In this document: positions 43,247 to 51,861 of the stretch, piece after piece
Position numbering within the stretch: position 1 is the stretch's first letter
Layout of the letters: each line of letters starts with the position of its first letter
Assembly (NCBI GenBank): GCA_020628165.1
Contig: JAHDFM010000001.1
Location: 1 to 64,000 of the forward strand
Source: Bdellovibrionales bacterium
Lineage (GTDB): Bacteria; Bdellovibrionota; Bdellovibrionia; Bdellovibrionales; UBA1609
Length of the DNA stretch: 64,000 bases
Direction of reading: 5' to 3'
Position numbers and translations under genes: made by a program
Notes under the pieces: model-generated
Database searches by the model: none
What the model was told of the DNA's origin: nothing
The model's input: the letters and a program-made list of their open reading frames with translations, nothing else

Positions 43247-44983
43247 TTATAGTCCAAATGGAAGTTGAACAGAGTTGTATGTTGTATTACTGAGCTGATC
43301 TTGATTGACATAACTAACGGCTCTTAAGTCAATCATACCTGTCACCAGTTCAGGCATTTGAAAGTCTGCAATCGTTAGCCTTGCTTCAAAGATAAGGTCA
43401 CCAACAATGACTTTTGGAAGTTTGTAATTGAGTGCTCGAGCCATATGATCTGTGATCACTAAATTTCCTTGATAAACAAGGTCATCACTTGCACCTAACT
43501 TGAGTAAAGCTTCTTCACGTTGCTTCATTTCAATAAACTTTTCACGACTTAATTCAAGGTCCATGTAATTGTGTGTCGTGTAGAAAACCGTTTCGATAGC
43601 GTTGGTTCTAACACCTTCAACACCTAGAATGATATGTGATGTCGACAAGCCAAATAATTTCGCAAGGTCTTCTTTTGTGTTTCTTGATCGTAGAATTTCA
43701 TTGATGCGGACATCTCTTGGCTCCTCAAAGTAATCAACTCTTGCAAAGCTAATGATGGGGGCATTGATTTCGTATAAAAAAAGTAAGTCATCCGTTGAGA
43801 GTGTTTCTTGATTTTGAGTTTTTTTAACAATATAAGTGAGTCGTTTCATGTCGCTCACTTTTTTTTTGTATAAAGCACCGGCTTCACCAAACTCTTTCAG
43901 TTTATCATCAATAATTGAAGTTTGTGCCATGACATGATCAACACGTTGATCGATGGCAATGCCCACAACTTCTTCGATAGAGCTTCTTTCCGTTCGGATG
44001 GCAATTCTTGGAACTCGCTTGAGACCATCTGTCCCTTCTGTAAAATATATGAAAAGATCACCGTGACACAGTTGATAGTCAGCTGTTTTGAGGCCAACAG
44101 AGCACCAGTTGGTGTTCCAGCCCTGCAGGTTCTGAACTAATTTATCTCGGTCAGATCGAGTTGTGTAACGAACCCATTGGCCTGTTGTGTTTTGCAGTAA
44201 AACTTGTTTGTCATGTTTTAAGTGGCCGATTGCGTAAGCGTATAGTTTTGAAAAGTTAAGTTGTTCATTGTTTAAAAGTTGTGTGAACTTTTGGTCGAGC
44301 ACGTGAGTGATGGTTTCTCCATTAGCGACTTTTAAAACAGAATTAAGAGTGAACTCTAAAGCTTCTTGGTTAAGTTCTGGCAGAGTTGAAACAGACAGGT
44401 TTGACTTTTTTGTAAAAACAGATCGCTCTACATCAAAGCGTCCCATTTTACCAAGCTTTGAAAACACCCAATGCTTTAACCACATAGGATATTTTTTTAC
44501 GTCCTCAATAAAAAAATATTGAATCCATTGTTCAATGATTTGCTTATCAATATTTCGCACCGATTCTGCTCGATCTTTTATTTCTTGTGCGCTGTAACCA
44601 TCAACATCAATCCCTCGTTCTACTTCGTCTTTGATCATTTTCTTGATGTAACCTTCACTGAATCCTTTGATTAAAAATTGTTTATGGGCAAGTCGGCGAG
44701 CTAGGTCAGCAAACCCTGGTCTTTGTGCCAAGAGGTCAAGTTTTTCAAGCCATGCTTTGATTTTTACAGCTGGCAAAGCAGAGTTTGAGATCTCTTGCGT
44801 CAGAGCCTCGAGTTCGACAAATTTTGATGTGTGAAATTGACTATCTTGAGAGTGCAGGAAGGCAGCTCCCACTTCAATGACGTTGCGACAGAGCTTTGTT
44901 TCTGAGGTGTTTTGATCCGTCGCAAATGAACTTAAGCTCAAAGACAAAACTGAATATAAGAGACAAAGTTTTAACAAGCGCAT
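43247..44983 (-). CDS. Exported PcfJ-like protein, unknown
   Basis: 578 residues with a signal peptide (LLKLCLLYSVLSLSLSSFA). A long helical N-terminal half is followed by a segment much like the PcfJ domain: GWNTNWCSVGLKTADYQLCHG, DLFIYFTEGTDG and RIAIRTERSSIEEVVGIAIDQ. The rest has no clear match. PcfJ-like domains are known from plasmid and phage-related cytoplasmic proteins, so an exported form is unusual. Located convergent with recA. A weak -24/-12 site lies upstream at 45009-45022. The catalytic or binding role is unknown. Confidence 0.7.
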   Translation of the reverse strand: MRLLKLCLLYSVLSLSLSSFATDQNTSETKLCRNVIEVGAAFLHSQDSQFHTSKFVELEALTQEISNSALPAVKIKAWLEKLDLLAQRPGFADLARRLAHKQFLIKGFSEGYIKKMIKDEVERGIDVDGYSAQEIKDRAESVRNIDKQIIEQWIQYFFIEDVKKYPMWLKHWVFSKLGKMGRFDVERSVFTKKSNLSVSTLPELNQEALEFTLNSVLKVANGETITHVLDQKFTQLLNNEQLNFSKLYAYAIGHLKHDKQVLLQNTTGQWVRYTTRSDRDKLVQNLQGWNTNWCSVGLKTADYQLCHGDLFIYFTEGTDGLKRVPRIAIRTERSSIEEVVGIAIDQRVDHVMAQTSIIDDKLKEFGEAGALYKKKVSDMKRLTYIVKKTQNQETLSTDDLLFLYEINAPIISFARVDYFEEPRDVRINEILRSRNTKEDLAKLFGLSTSHIILGVEGVRTNAIETVFYTTHNYMDLELSREKFIEMKQREEALLKLGASDDLVYQGNLVITDHMARALNYKLPKVIVGDLIFEARLTIADFQMPELVTGMIDLRAVSYVNQDQLSNTTYNSVQLPFGL

Positions 44984-45008
44984 ATAGGTTTCCTTAGCAG
45001 AGTAATAT

Positions 45009-45022
45009 GCACTTTATATGCC
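45009..45022 (-). promoter_or_regulatory. Weak candidate sigma-54 promoter of the PcfJ-like gene
   Basis: The minus strand reads AGGCATATAAAGTGCA, with GG and GC at the correct 10-base spacing but a poor -24 box (AGGCAT) and GTGCA in place of TTGCA. Position 26 bases before the ATG would leave a leader of about a dozen bases. Weaker than the other sites in this window. Confidence 0.3.
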
Positions 45023-45105
45023 TTATTTCTATATGTAATTAATAAATACCTGTCGTCTGTAGTTGGTGGCCTTTGATAGTGACTTTTTATCAATTCGAAA
45101 GGTAA

Positions 45106-45729
45106 TTATTCAGGACATTCCCTTCCTAGTGGGACTAGAGTGATCTTTTGTGTGCGAGATGAGAAGATCAATAAATCATCTTCTTTTTTTGTTAAATACA
45201 AGGCGATCCATGGTGGTTTTGAAGAGTGTAAAAGGTACAGTGGTTGTTTACTATTTTTACAGCTAAGGCAATCAATATCTTCAGATGGTTCGATGTTTGG
45301 GTATATCTTTTTTAAAGCATTGAGTGAAGCTTCATCTCTGTCTTCAATAACGAGCATATGGTAATCTTGAGTTCGGTCTTCTGATTTATCGAATTTTCTT
45401 GGGTCACCTTGGAACTTTAAGTTGTAATAATAATTTAACTTCTGAGACTGAGTTCCAATATTAATTTCATCTCTTTGCGATTGTACTCTAGCGTTGGTTC
45501 TCATCAGGTGATCAACCCCTTGGGGGCAAATTCTTAAATCAGGATTTATCATTAAAAAGCTTTCTGCATAGATATCAGTAAAGACTTCACTCGGAGAACG
45601 AACTTTGCCTTTTTCCTTTGGGGCAACAACATTCATTACAGCTTGAATGTTCTTAGTTGTCGTTGGGGAGTTGGTATTGCTACAGGCCGTGCTGGACATA
45701 ACTATTAAAATGAGTCTGATAAATAACAT
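45106..45729 (-). CDS. Lipoprotein of unknown function
   Basis: 207 residues. MLFIRLILIVMSSTACSNTN is a lipoprotein signal with lipobox STAC. The mature part includes VFTDIYAESFLMINPDLRICPQG, a Glu/Asp-rich middle, and IDCLSCKN with a CxxC. It is mostly beta in pattern near the C-terminus (WIALYLTKKEDDLLIF, QKITLVPLG). No family is recognised. Encoded alone between two other exported proteins. Confidence 0.65.
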   Translation of the reverse strand: MLFIRLILIVMSSTACSNTNSPTTTKNIQAVMNVVAPKEKGKVRSPSEVFTDIYAESFLMINPDLRICPQGVDHLMRTNARVQSQRDEINIGTQSQKLNYYYNLKFQGDPRKFDKSEDRTQDYHMLVIEDRDEASLNALKKIYPNIEPSEDIDCLSCKNSKQPLYLLHSSKPPWIALYLTKKEDDLLIFSSRTQKITLVPLGRECPE

Positions 45730-45979
45730 ATTATTATTGTAGTTTATTTTATAAGTGTTCGCAGTGTGTGTAATAAAATATAGAAGTAAAACTAGTTGTT
45801 AGTTGTGTTGCTTACTTGTGAGTTTTATTGGCACCAATAATTGAAGGCTTGGTCGTTTGAATTGACTCTGGCGATCTGGGTAAACAAATGTTCTATCATT
45901 GTTAGTTTTATCTAGAAAATGTTCACTTAAGGTGACAGTGTCTGCAACCTTATTTTGTTAGAGTTACTAGTTTTGAGTG

Positions 45980-47560
45980 CTACTTAATTTCTTGAGAGTA
46001 TGTTTCAAAAAACTGATTAGAGAATACTTCATCGGGATCATATTGTCTTTTCAATTCAAAGAATTTTTTAGTGTTTGGGTACCCTCTCACCAATTGCTCG
46101 GCGTTGAAGTGATGACGATGAGCCATATAGACACGGCCTCCGTGCGAGAGTGCTTTGTCGATCATGGAGCTGCCGAAGTTTCTCATTTTTTCCTCAGCTT
46201 GAGCGTCTAAATGTGCTTTTTTTTGTATCAATACAAGGTTGACTACAAACATATCTTCAGTAGGAGCTACAGACATCATCGAAGTGTCATTTTTATTAAG
46301 ATTCAAAACAGACGCGTACACAAGGGGAGCTCCCTGATCTGTTGCTACTTTTCTTAAATCATCTATAAATGCAACAAACTTAGTTTTTGGCACAAGGTAA
46401 ATCTTAATGATCATGTTGTGGTCATCGCTCCTAAGATCTAGAAACTTACTTTTATTCATCATAGTGTTGCGAGAGACGACTTCTTTAATGGCGCTATTTT
46501 TCAATGCATTCCAAACTAAACTTCTTGCTGCGTTCGCCTTTTTAGGGTTGTTTGAAATTTTAGTCAGAGCCAATTGTTGTATCGTTCTATAGGCACTAAA
46601 TTTAAATCCCGTGGGGTCATTGATCATCTTGTCGAGAGTGTTATCCAGCTCCTTAAAGGGTTTCTTTTCGGCTTCAGGGACAAGATCTGGTCTGTAGCGA
46701 ATCACCGCCATTTTTTTTAAGAAAGAAATTTCTTCATCTTTTTCATTTTTATCATAGTTCAAAGCAAGAAACGCATTCATGATCTCTTTGTTGCCATTGG
46801 CTGCGACCTTTTCTTTAAAATATTTAGGAAACTCTGTGTAGTTAATGAGATCTGTAGATGATTTATAGTTGATATTGTCGATCAGTTTTATCTTTGCTTC
46901 TAATATAACACCGAAAAGTCCGTAGCCTCCAATCACAGCTCCAAACAAAGGGTCTTTTTTATTGAGTTTCACAATTTCACCACTAGGGTTGAGCAAGGTG
47001 ATTTCTTGAATTGTTGAAGCCAGTGAGGCTGAGTCTGTGTTCCAACCAATGGCATTGACACTGATACTGCCACCAACTGTAAAGATATTGTAATCTTGCA
47101 TCACATCTACAGAGAGACCATGTTCATCAATATACTCTTGAATATCCTTCCATATAACACCACTTTGTACTGAGATAATTTTATTGGACTTATCCAAATC
47201 TAGGATTTCGTTAAACTTTGCCATAGATATTTGATAGCCACCTTCAGTGATGGTTTGGCCTGCCATAGAATGTTTTGACCCTGAGATAGATATTTTAAAT
47301 GTTCTTCCGGATTCTTGTTCGAATTGTTTTTTTAACTCAATGGCTTCTTTAAAGTTAGCTTGCAATTGCTCTATGTTTTCTGGCTCTACGATCTTGTACA
47401 TACATGTTTCATTGACTGTACTAAAATCGTTAACAAAAAAAATAGCATCCTCAGAACATGTTTTTGCAGGGCCGAACAACGCCATGGACACATCTCTTTT
47501 TGTTGATGATTGACTGCATCCAACGAGAATAAAGAGCGTTATTAAATAAATAAATTTCAT
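45980..47560 (-). CDS. Lipoprotein FAD-dependent oxidoreductase (PCMH/VAO type)
   Basis: 526 residues. The N-terminus (MKFIYLITLFILVGCSQSS) is a lipoprotein signal with lipobox LVGC, so the enzyme is anchored in the envelope. The FAD-binding PCMH domain is visible: SGSKHSMAGQTITEGG, SVQSGVIWKDIQEYI, the FTVGGSISVNAIG flavin loop, and GGYGLFGVILEAKI. The C-terminal half ends in QYDPDEVFSNQFFE, typical of aldonolactone-oxidase-like members. It probably oxidises a sugar lactone or alcohol, reducing O2 or a quinone. The histidine of the common covalent flavin link cannot be placed with confidence. Confidence 0.85.
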   Translation of the reverse strand: MKFIYLITLFILVGCSQSSTKRDVSMALFGPAKTCSEDAIFFVNDFSTVNETCMYKIVEPENIEQLQANFKEAIELKKQFEQESGRTFKISISGSKHSMAGQTITEGGYQISMAKFNEILDLDKSNKIISVQSGVIWKDIQEYIDEHGLSVDVMQDYNIFTVGGSISVNAIGWNTDSASLASTIQEITLLNPSGEIVKLNKKDPLFGAVIGGYGLFGVILEAKIKLIDNINYKSSTDLINYTEFPKYFKEKVAANGNKEIMNAFLALNYDKNEKDEEISFLKKMAVIRYRPDLVPEAEKKPFKELDNTLDKMINDPTGFKFSAYRTIQQLALTKISNNPKKANAARSLVWNALKNSAIKEVVSRNTMMNKSKFLDLRSDDHNMIIKIYLVPKTKFVAFIDDLRKVATDQGAPLVYASVLNLNKNDTSMMSVAPTEDMFVVNLVLIQKKAHLDAQAEEKMRNFGSSMIDKALSHGGRVYMAHRHHFNAEQLVRGYPNTKKFFELKRQYDPDEVFSNQFFETYSQEIK

Positions 47561-47883
47561 AGCTAGGCCCGTCCATTAAAGACTTTGACTCATTTTAACA
47601 ATTATTAGTGAGCTGAAAACCTATTCTTATTTGGTTCACAATTTTAAAACTAAGGTCTAGCTCCGGACTGTCATCTTGAGAGAAGCGAAAAACCTCCCAC
47701 AAATACCAAAATGTAAGAAAACCAAGGTGCTAAAAAAAGTAGCTGAGCCTGCTAAGACGTCTAAATTGTTGACAGTCTGAGCTGAGTATTAACTTATTTT
47801 CATTTGATAGGATAAGTATTTAAATTTATGCAGTTATCTCTTAAAATTGTATTTTAAAAGTATGGTGGCTTTATGAGTGTTAA
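47561..47883. other. Intergenic region between divergent genes
   Basis: 323 AT-rich bases. A GGATAAG stretch and several A/T runs are present, but no promoter class, RNA gene or repeat can be supported. The gene at 47884 has no strong ribosome-binding site before it. Confidence 0.4.
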
Positions 47884-49146
47884 ATGGTTAAAACGATTGT
47901 CTTAATAATCTCTTTAGTGTTTGCATGTTCTGCTCAGTCTGCAGATCTACCACCAGATTCCAACCCTGAGTCTTGCAAACAAGAAGTTCCCGAAAGCGTA
48001 GAGTTTTCTTCTAGAGTCGAAAAACTTTACCAAAAAAAACTGGTAGAAGCGAAAGCGGTTTTTAAACATATCTTGGTTGATCCTGTGAAGTACTCAAGCC
48101 AAATCTATTGGTTAAAGCAATTGGGCTTTGACTTCACACAACTTGAAGTCATCGCTCCGACATTTTCAGACTTAGTGACAACTTATGAAAAGTTGATTCA
48201 CCAACAAGTGAATGATTGGAATGATAAAAACCCTGAAAAATATATTCCACAAAATACAATCTTAGTGCCTCAACTTGTTGTGAGACATAGGGAGAGCAAG
48301 GAGTGGAGGTTCTTCCACCCAGGTAAAGTTCCTGATCTATCTGAATACAATATCAATGTTTTTACGGTCTATGGATCTGGCTTATACCCTGCAATTCTTC
48401 AAGGAGTCTTTCCTGTTGGGTTGGGCCACGAAGTCAGTAAGTCTTTTTTGTATCATGACCTTGTAGGACATTTAACAGGCTTTTTAGAGCACCCTTATTA
48501 TATGAGCCAATATGTTGATCTCGTCAGACAAATCACAACGAGTTACTCATGGCCGAGCTTAATTGAAGACTATGAGCCCCTTTATTCAAGAATGTATTAT
48601 TTCAATGAAAGTCTTGTGTTAGCTTCACATCAAGCTATTTTACAGCGAGCCTCGCTTTACCCGTATGATTTTGATTTAAAAAAAATAAAATCATTTGATG
48701 GCACATCCTCAGAACTTCAAAAAAAACTCTATGAAGAACATAGCCTTGAGGAGTTAAAAAGCCTTGCAGAAAATTTTCATGCTGAAGCAAGCCGAATATT
48801 TGTGTACTTCGGAGGAGCAGCTAGAGACCCAGTCAATGCTACCACTGTTTCTGATTATCACGACATAACATTCAACTTACTTGCAGATTTAAAAGGAGCT
48901 ATCAACCTAACTGAATTCTCACTACCTCCACATGTTATTAAAAAAAATTTAAGCTGGCGGTTAGCCAAGTTGCATTGGTTGTCTCTCACACTTGCACAAG
49001 TGGATGTTAAAGATTGGAAAGAAATGATTCTCGCAGATGAGGCATCCGATTATATGAAAAAGTTATTTGGATCTGAAGACCAAGACACTATTTTTACAGA
49101 CGATGATGTTGAATCTTTACTTATTGAGTACCATTCGACTCATTAG
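47884..49146 (+). CDS. Exported protein of unknown function
   Basis: 420 residues with a signal peptide (IVLIISLVFACSAQSA; the Cys is not followed by a clear lipobox context, so periplasmic or a lipoprotein). The mature part is mostly helical, rich in Tyr, Leu and charged residues. The stretch GHEVSKSFLYHDLVGHLTGFLEHP holds several histidines and acids (HE, HD, GH, EH) that could bind a metal, in the way of metalloproteases, but no HExxH is present. Transcribed alone. I recognise no family. Confidence 0.7.
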   Translation: MVKTIVLIISLVFACSAQSADLPPDSNPESCKQEVPESVEFSSRVEKLYQKKLVEAKAVFKHILVDPVKYSSQIYWLKQLGFDFTQLEVIAPTFSDLVTTYEKLIHQQVNDWNDKNPEKYIPQNTILVPQLVVRHRESKEWRFFHPGKVPDLSEYNINVFTVYGSGLYPAILQGVFPVGLGHEVSKSFLYHDLVGHLTGFLEHPYYMSQYVDLVRQITTSYSWPSLIEDYEPLYSRMYYFNESLVLASHQAILQRASLYPYDFDLKKIKSFDGTSSELQKKLYEEHSLEELKSLAENFHAEASRIFVYFGGAARDPVNATTVSDYHDITFNLLADLKGAINLTEFSLPPHVIKKNLSWRLAKLHWLSLTLAQVDVKDWKEMILADEASDYMKKLFGSEDQDTIFTDDDVESLLIEYHSTH

Positions 49147-49293
49147 TTAACAACAAAGGCAATGAAGTTAAAATTTACAGAAAAATATCCAATATGAAAT
49201 TCTTTGTTTTTCTTTTGTTAATACTCTTCTCTAACTATGTTTAGCAGTCGAATTGTAGAATCCAAGTGTCGAATGACTGAAGTGATTGTGAAA

Positions 49294-49803
49294 TCATTGA
49301 CAGTTTGGTATGCGATAATCCTTTTTAAAGCTTAGACCGGTATTTGGATTTGGGTCATAAACAACTTCTAATTTGTGAACCAATGGAATTGTTTTGCTCA
49401 CGGTTTTCCAGTCAGTGCAATCAATGATTGGTAACCCATTAACATCATTATACCTTTGTTGTTGACCTGTTGGGCAAACATCTCTGGTGTAAGCTCTTGG
49501 GTAATTATAACTGTTAGTTTGAGTATCAACGCATTCATAATCCGGTCCAGGTCCATATTTATCATCAACCTTTTGCCACACACAAGATTCAACAGGTTTG
49601 ATCGTTCTTAAATTATTTTTGTCGGCGCAAAGATTGAAAATACCGCCTTTCAATTTAGGTTTGACCACATTATAAACGGCAGAGTTATGAATTTGATCCC
49701 AAGACATTTGAAATTTATTATCAAAACCGCCAATAGAGCCACCGTCTCCTGCCCAAAGATGAGAACTGAACAGTAAGAATATAAAAGGTATGACAAGCTT
49801 CAT
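49294..49803 (-). CDS. Small exported cysteine-containing protein, unknown
   Basis: 169 residues from the ATG at 49803, preceded by GGGAGAG; five open codons lie further up. The signal peptide is KLVIPFIFLLFSSHLWA. Mature residues include SIGGFDNKFQMSWDQ, YGPGPDYECVDTQ and six cysteines, ending in YRIPNC. Its ATG overlaps the stop of the preceding gene as ATGA, so the two are translationally coupled. A C-terminal fragment with the same ending (IPDC) is encoded at 50233-50460. No family is recognised. Confidence 0.7.
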   Translation of the reverse strand: MKLVIPFIFLLFSSHLWAGDGGSIGGFDNKFQMSWDQIHNSAVYNVVKPKLKGGIFNLCADKNNLRTIKPVESCVWQKVDDKYGPGPDYECVDTQTNSYNYPRAYTRDVCPTGQQQRYNDVNGLPIIDCTDWKTVSKTIPLVHKLEVVYDPNPNTGLSFKKDYRIPNCQ

Positions 49804-50213
49804 AACGGGCTCTCCCATAATTTTAATTTGTCAGTAATGCTAAAAGTAAATGCACGGATGGGACCTTGATTTTGTTTCAGTTTTGAAAGGGCAATTTTCT
49901 TTTTGAAGGCTTCTTGGTCGATCTTTACCCATTCAGTATATCCCTTTTCGCTGAGACCTTCTAAAAAGACACTTCCAAAGCAAGGCGTGGTATTGTGAGT
50001 GGAATTTTCAGTGTTAAATTTTTTTAATAGAAGAGTTGTGACCTTTACGAAAAGTTGTTCGGTGTAAACTACTTTTGTCTCTGTTGGACAAACTTTATTG
50101 GCGTGATCAATCACTGCCAGGTTATGAGCAATGAGCTTTTCTACACACTCTACTCCGTAAGCACCAAAGTAAGATCGGACAGCACCAATGTGATAGTTTC
50201 CCGTTTGTGCCAT
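49800..50213 (-). CDS. Small protein of unknown function coupled to the downstream exported protein
   Basis: 137 residues from the ATG at 50213; a GTG six codons up (50231) is an alternative. There is no signal peptide although its partner is exported. It begins MAQTGNYHIGAVRSYFG and has three cysteines (VECVEK, VCPTE, PCFG). The N-terminus abuts a gene remnant on the other strand within about 20 bases, leaving no room for a normal promoter, so it may itself have been cut at its 5' end by a rearrangement. ATGA overlap with the next gene. Confidence 0.55.
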   Translation of the reverse strand: MAQTGNYHIGAVRSYFGAYGVECVEKLIAHNLAVIDHANKVCPTETKVVYTEQLFVKVTTLLLKKFNTENSTHNTTPCFGSVFLEGLSEKGYTEWVKIDQEAFKKKIALSKLKQNQGPIRAFTFSITDKLKLWESPL

Positions 50214-50232
50214 TAAATAAACTTCACACAAG

Positions 50233-50460
50233 GTGGTTTATGCTACTAAAAAAATGGGGAGTTCACCAAAAGAAATTGGTAAAAGTGCCTTCACCACAAA
50301 TATGGCTTACACTTTTGAAGTGTGCCCAAAGTTAAATAGCTTTTGTGATCAACCAATTACAAAATTTGCACGTCACTCAACCAGTGTAAAAGTAGTTATT
50401 GAAAATAAAATGGGAGCTTCTGTAGGAAGTTTTGTTTATGAAATTCCAGATTGTAAATAA
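50233..50460 (+). pseudogene. C-terminal gene fragment related to the exported protein at 49294
   Basis: 75 codons ending SVKVVIENKMGASVGSFV, then YEIPDCK. The end matches LEVVYDPNPNTGLSF ... YRIPNCQ of the opposite-strand gene at 49294 in pattern (V-V-x9-G, then I-P-x-C). The GTG at its head is one base from the start of the opposite gene and has no ribosome-binding site. This is best read as the 3' end of a lost paralogue. Confidence 0.5.
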
Positions 50461-50541
50461 TATACTCAAAATGATAATAGATAAAATGTTTTTATAAATT
50501 GAATAGTTATTAGATAAATAGACTAAAATATTACGATGTAT

Positions 50542-51555
50542 TTATATATTAAAAGCTTTTCTGAATTCATATATATGTATTGTAATTGATAATAAGTGAG
50601 CTTCAATTTGCTGCTTCTCTTTGATGCTGTATGATTTTGAGTCTTTGTTTAATTTATTTAAAATTTCATTGTAAGAATTTATAAGATCTATAGCACTTTC
50701 TCTAGTTAACAACGCCTTATCTAAGCTCAGGTTGTTTAATTGCTTCTCTACATCTAAAATCATTTTGTTAACAACCATGGCTTCATTGCTTTTATATTCG
50801 AATGGAGTGAATTCACATTGAAGTATTTCAGAATATATATTCTCACTACAATTTGAAAGTTGTTTGGTGATATCTCCTGTTAAACCTCGACACCCATCTT
50901 TAGTATGATAATAATTGTTTACATATTCATAGCTATCTAGGTTCACTACTTCATTTGTATGATATCCATTTTTAGATAGAACTATTCCGAGTTCAGGGTC
51001 AATCATAGTAAATGCATGTAGTTCATTGACCTGATTGTCAACGAGCTGTCTAATGACAATTAAATCACCAGGCTTTGCTGAGCTTTCATTGACAGATTTA
51101 CAGTTTGCAGAATTTGTGTGTAAAGAGAATTCTTTGTGAGAGACATGCCTTAGATTTGAAACCAATCCTTGGGCAATAAGACTGGTATTCCAGCAGTTGA
51201 CTCCGTGAAAATTAAAATCTGTTCGCGTTGGAATTGCAACATTGCCATAAGTTAGAAATCGACCAGAGATAGCATTCAAACATTGATCACCTTGGCATTG
51301 GCAAGAGGGTGCTTCTAACCTAAAGTTGCTTTCAAAACCGAGCTGTGAAAGTGTTTCCTGCAGCTTTGAGAACTTATTATTGATATCTTCGCAACTGTTT
51401 CCTTGTAGTAACGGGATGTCTAAATTAAATCTTTCAAATATAATTATTGAATCAGCGTATGTAAAAACGTTGGCTATTAAAAAAGAGATTGCAAATAAGG
51501 TTTTAATTAACATGTTAGTAATTATAAACTTTGAGCTAGAATTTACATAATTCAT
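50542..51555 (-). CDS. Exported NlpC/P60-like or CHAP-like hydrolase
   Basis: 337 residues. The signal is probably MLIKTLFAISFLIANVFTYA, in which case the Met at 51513 is the true start; neither Met has a good ribosome-binding site. A Cys in GVNCWNTSLIAQ at about 125 and a His in NELHAFTMIDPE near 190, separated by PGDLIVIR, give the order of an NlpC/P60 or CHAP cysteine peptidase, which cuts peptidoglycan peptides. A clustered set of cysteines (CQCQGDQC) precedes it. The C-terminal 90 residues are helical. The substrate call is tentative. Confidence 0.6.
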   Translation of the reverse strand: MNYVNSSSKFIITNMLIKTLFAISFLIANVFTYADSIIIFERFNLDIPLLQGNSCEDINNKFSKLQETLSQLGFESNFRLEAPSCQCQGDQCLNAISGRFLTYGNVAIPTRTDFNFHGVNCWNTSLIAQGLVSNLRHVSHKEFSLHTNSANCKSVNESSAKPGDLIVIRQLVDNQVNELHAFTMIDPELGIVLSKNGYHTNEVVNLDSYEYVNNYYHTKDGCRGLTGDITKQLSNCSENIYSEILQCEFTPFEYKSNEAMVVNKMILDVEKQLNNLSLDKALLTRESAIDLINSYNEILNKLNKDSKSYSIKEKQQIEAHLLSITIHIYEFRKAFNI

Positions 51556-51658
51556 TGTTGTGAAGTGTAAAAAATAAATGACCTGTTAATTGTTTAGACA
51601 CTTTTAACTTGGTCTAATTAAAAATAATCTTCTGATTAAGCCAATAAGTTATTGTTAT

Positions 51659-51675
51659 TTGGAGACTGTTTTGCT
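51659..51675 (+). promoter_or_regulatory. Candidate sigma-54 promoter upstream of the propeller gene
   Basis: TTGGAGACTGTTTTGCT has GG (51661-51662) and GC (51673-51674) spaced by 10 bases and an ideal TTGCT box; the -24 box is TTGGAG. The leader would be long (about 175 bases to the ATG), so the assignment is less sure. The rest of 51556-51861 is AT-rich and featureless. Confidence 0.45.
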
Positions 51676-51861
51676 GTTTTATTCGGATTCAATAGTCATA
51701 TTTTTATTTCAACAGAATTTTAATATTAAAATTGTATATATACGAAAAAAAGTGAAACTGAATACACCAAGTTAAAACTTATGTGAGTGAACTCTTTGAA
51801 AGTCGAGTTTTTTAGTTGAAAGCTGGTGAACTTACCAACAAAAGTTACTGATTGAAGGTGC

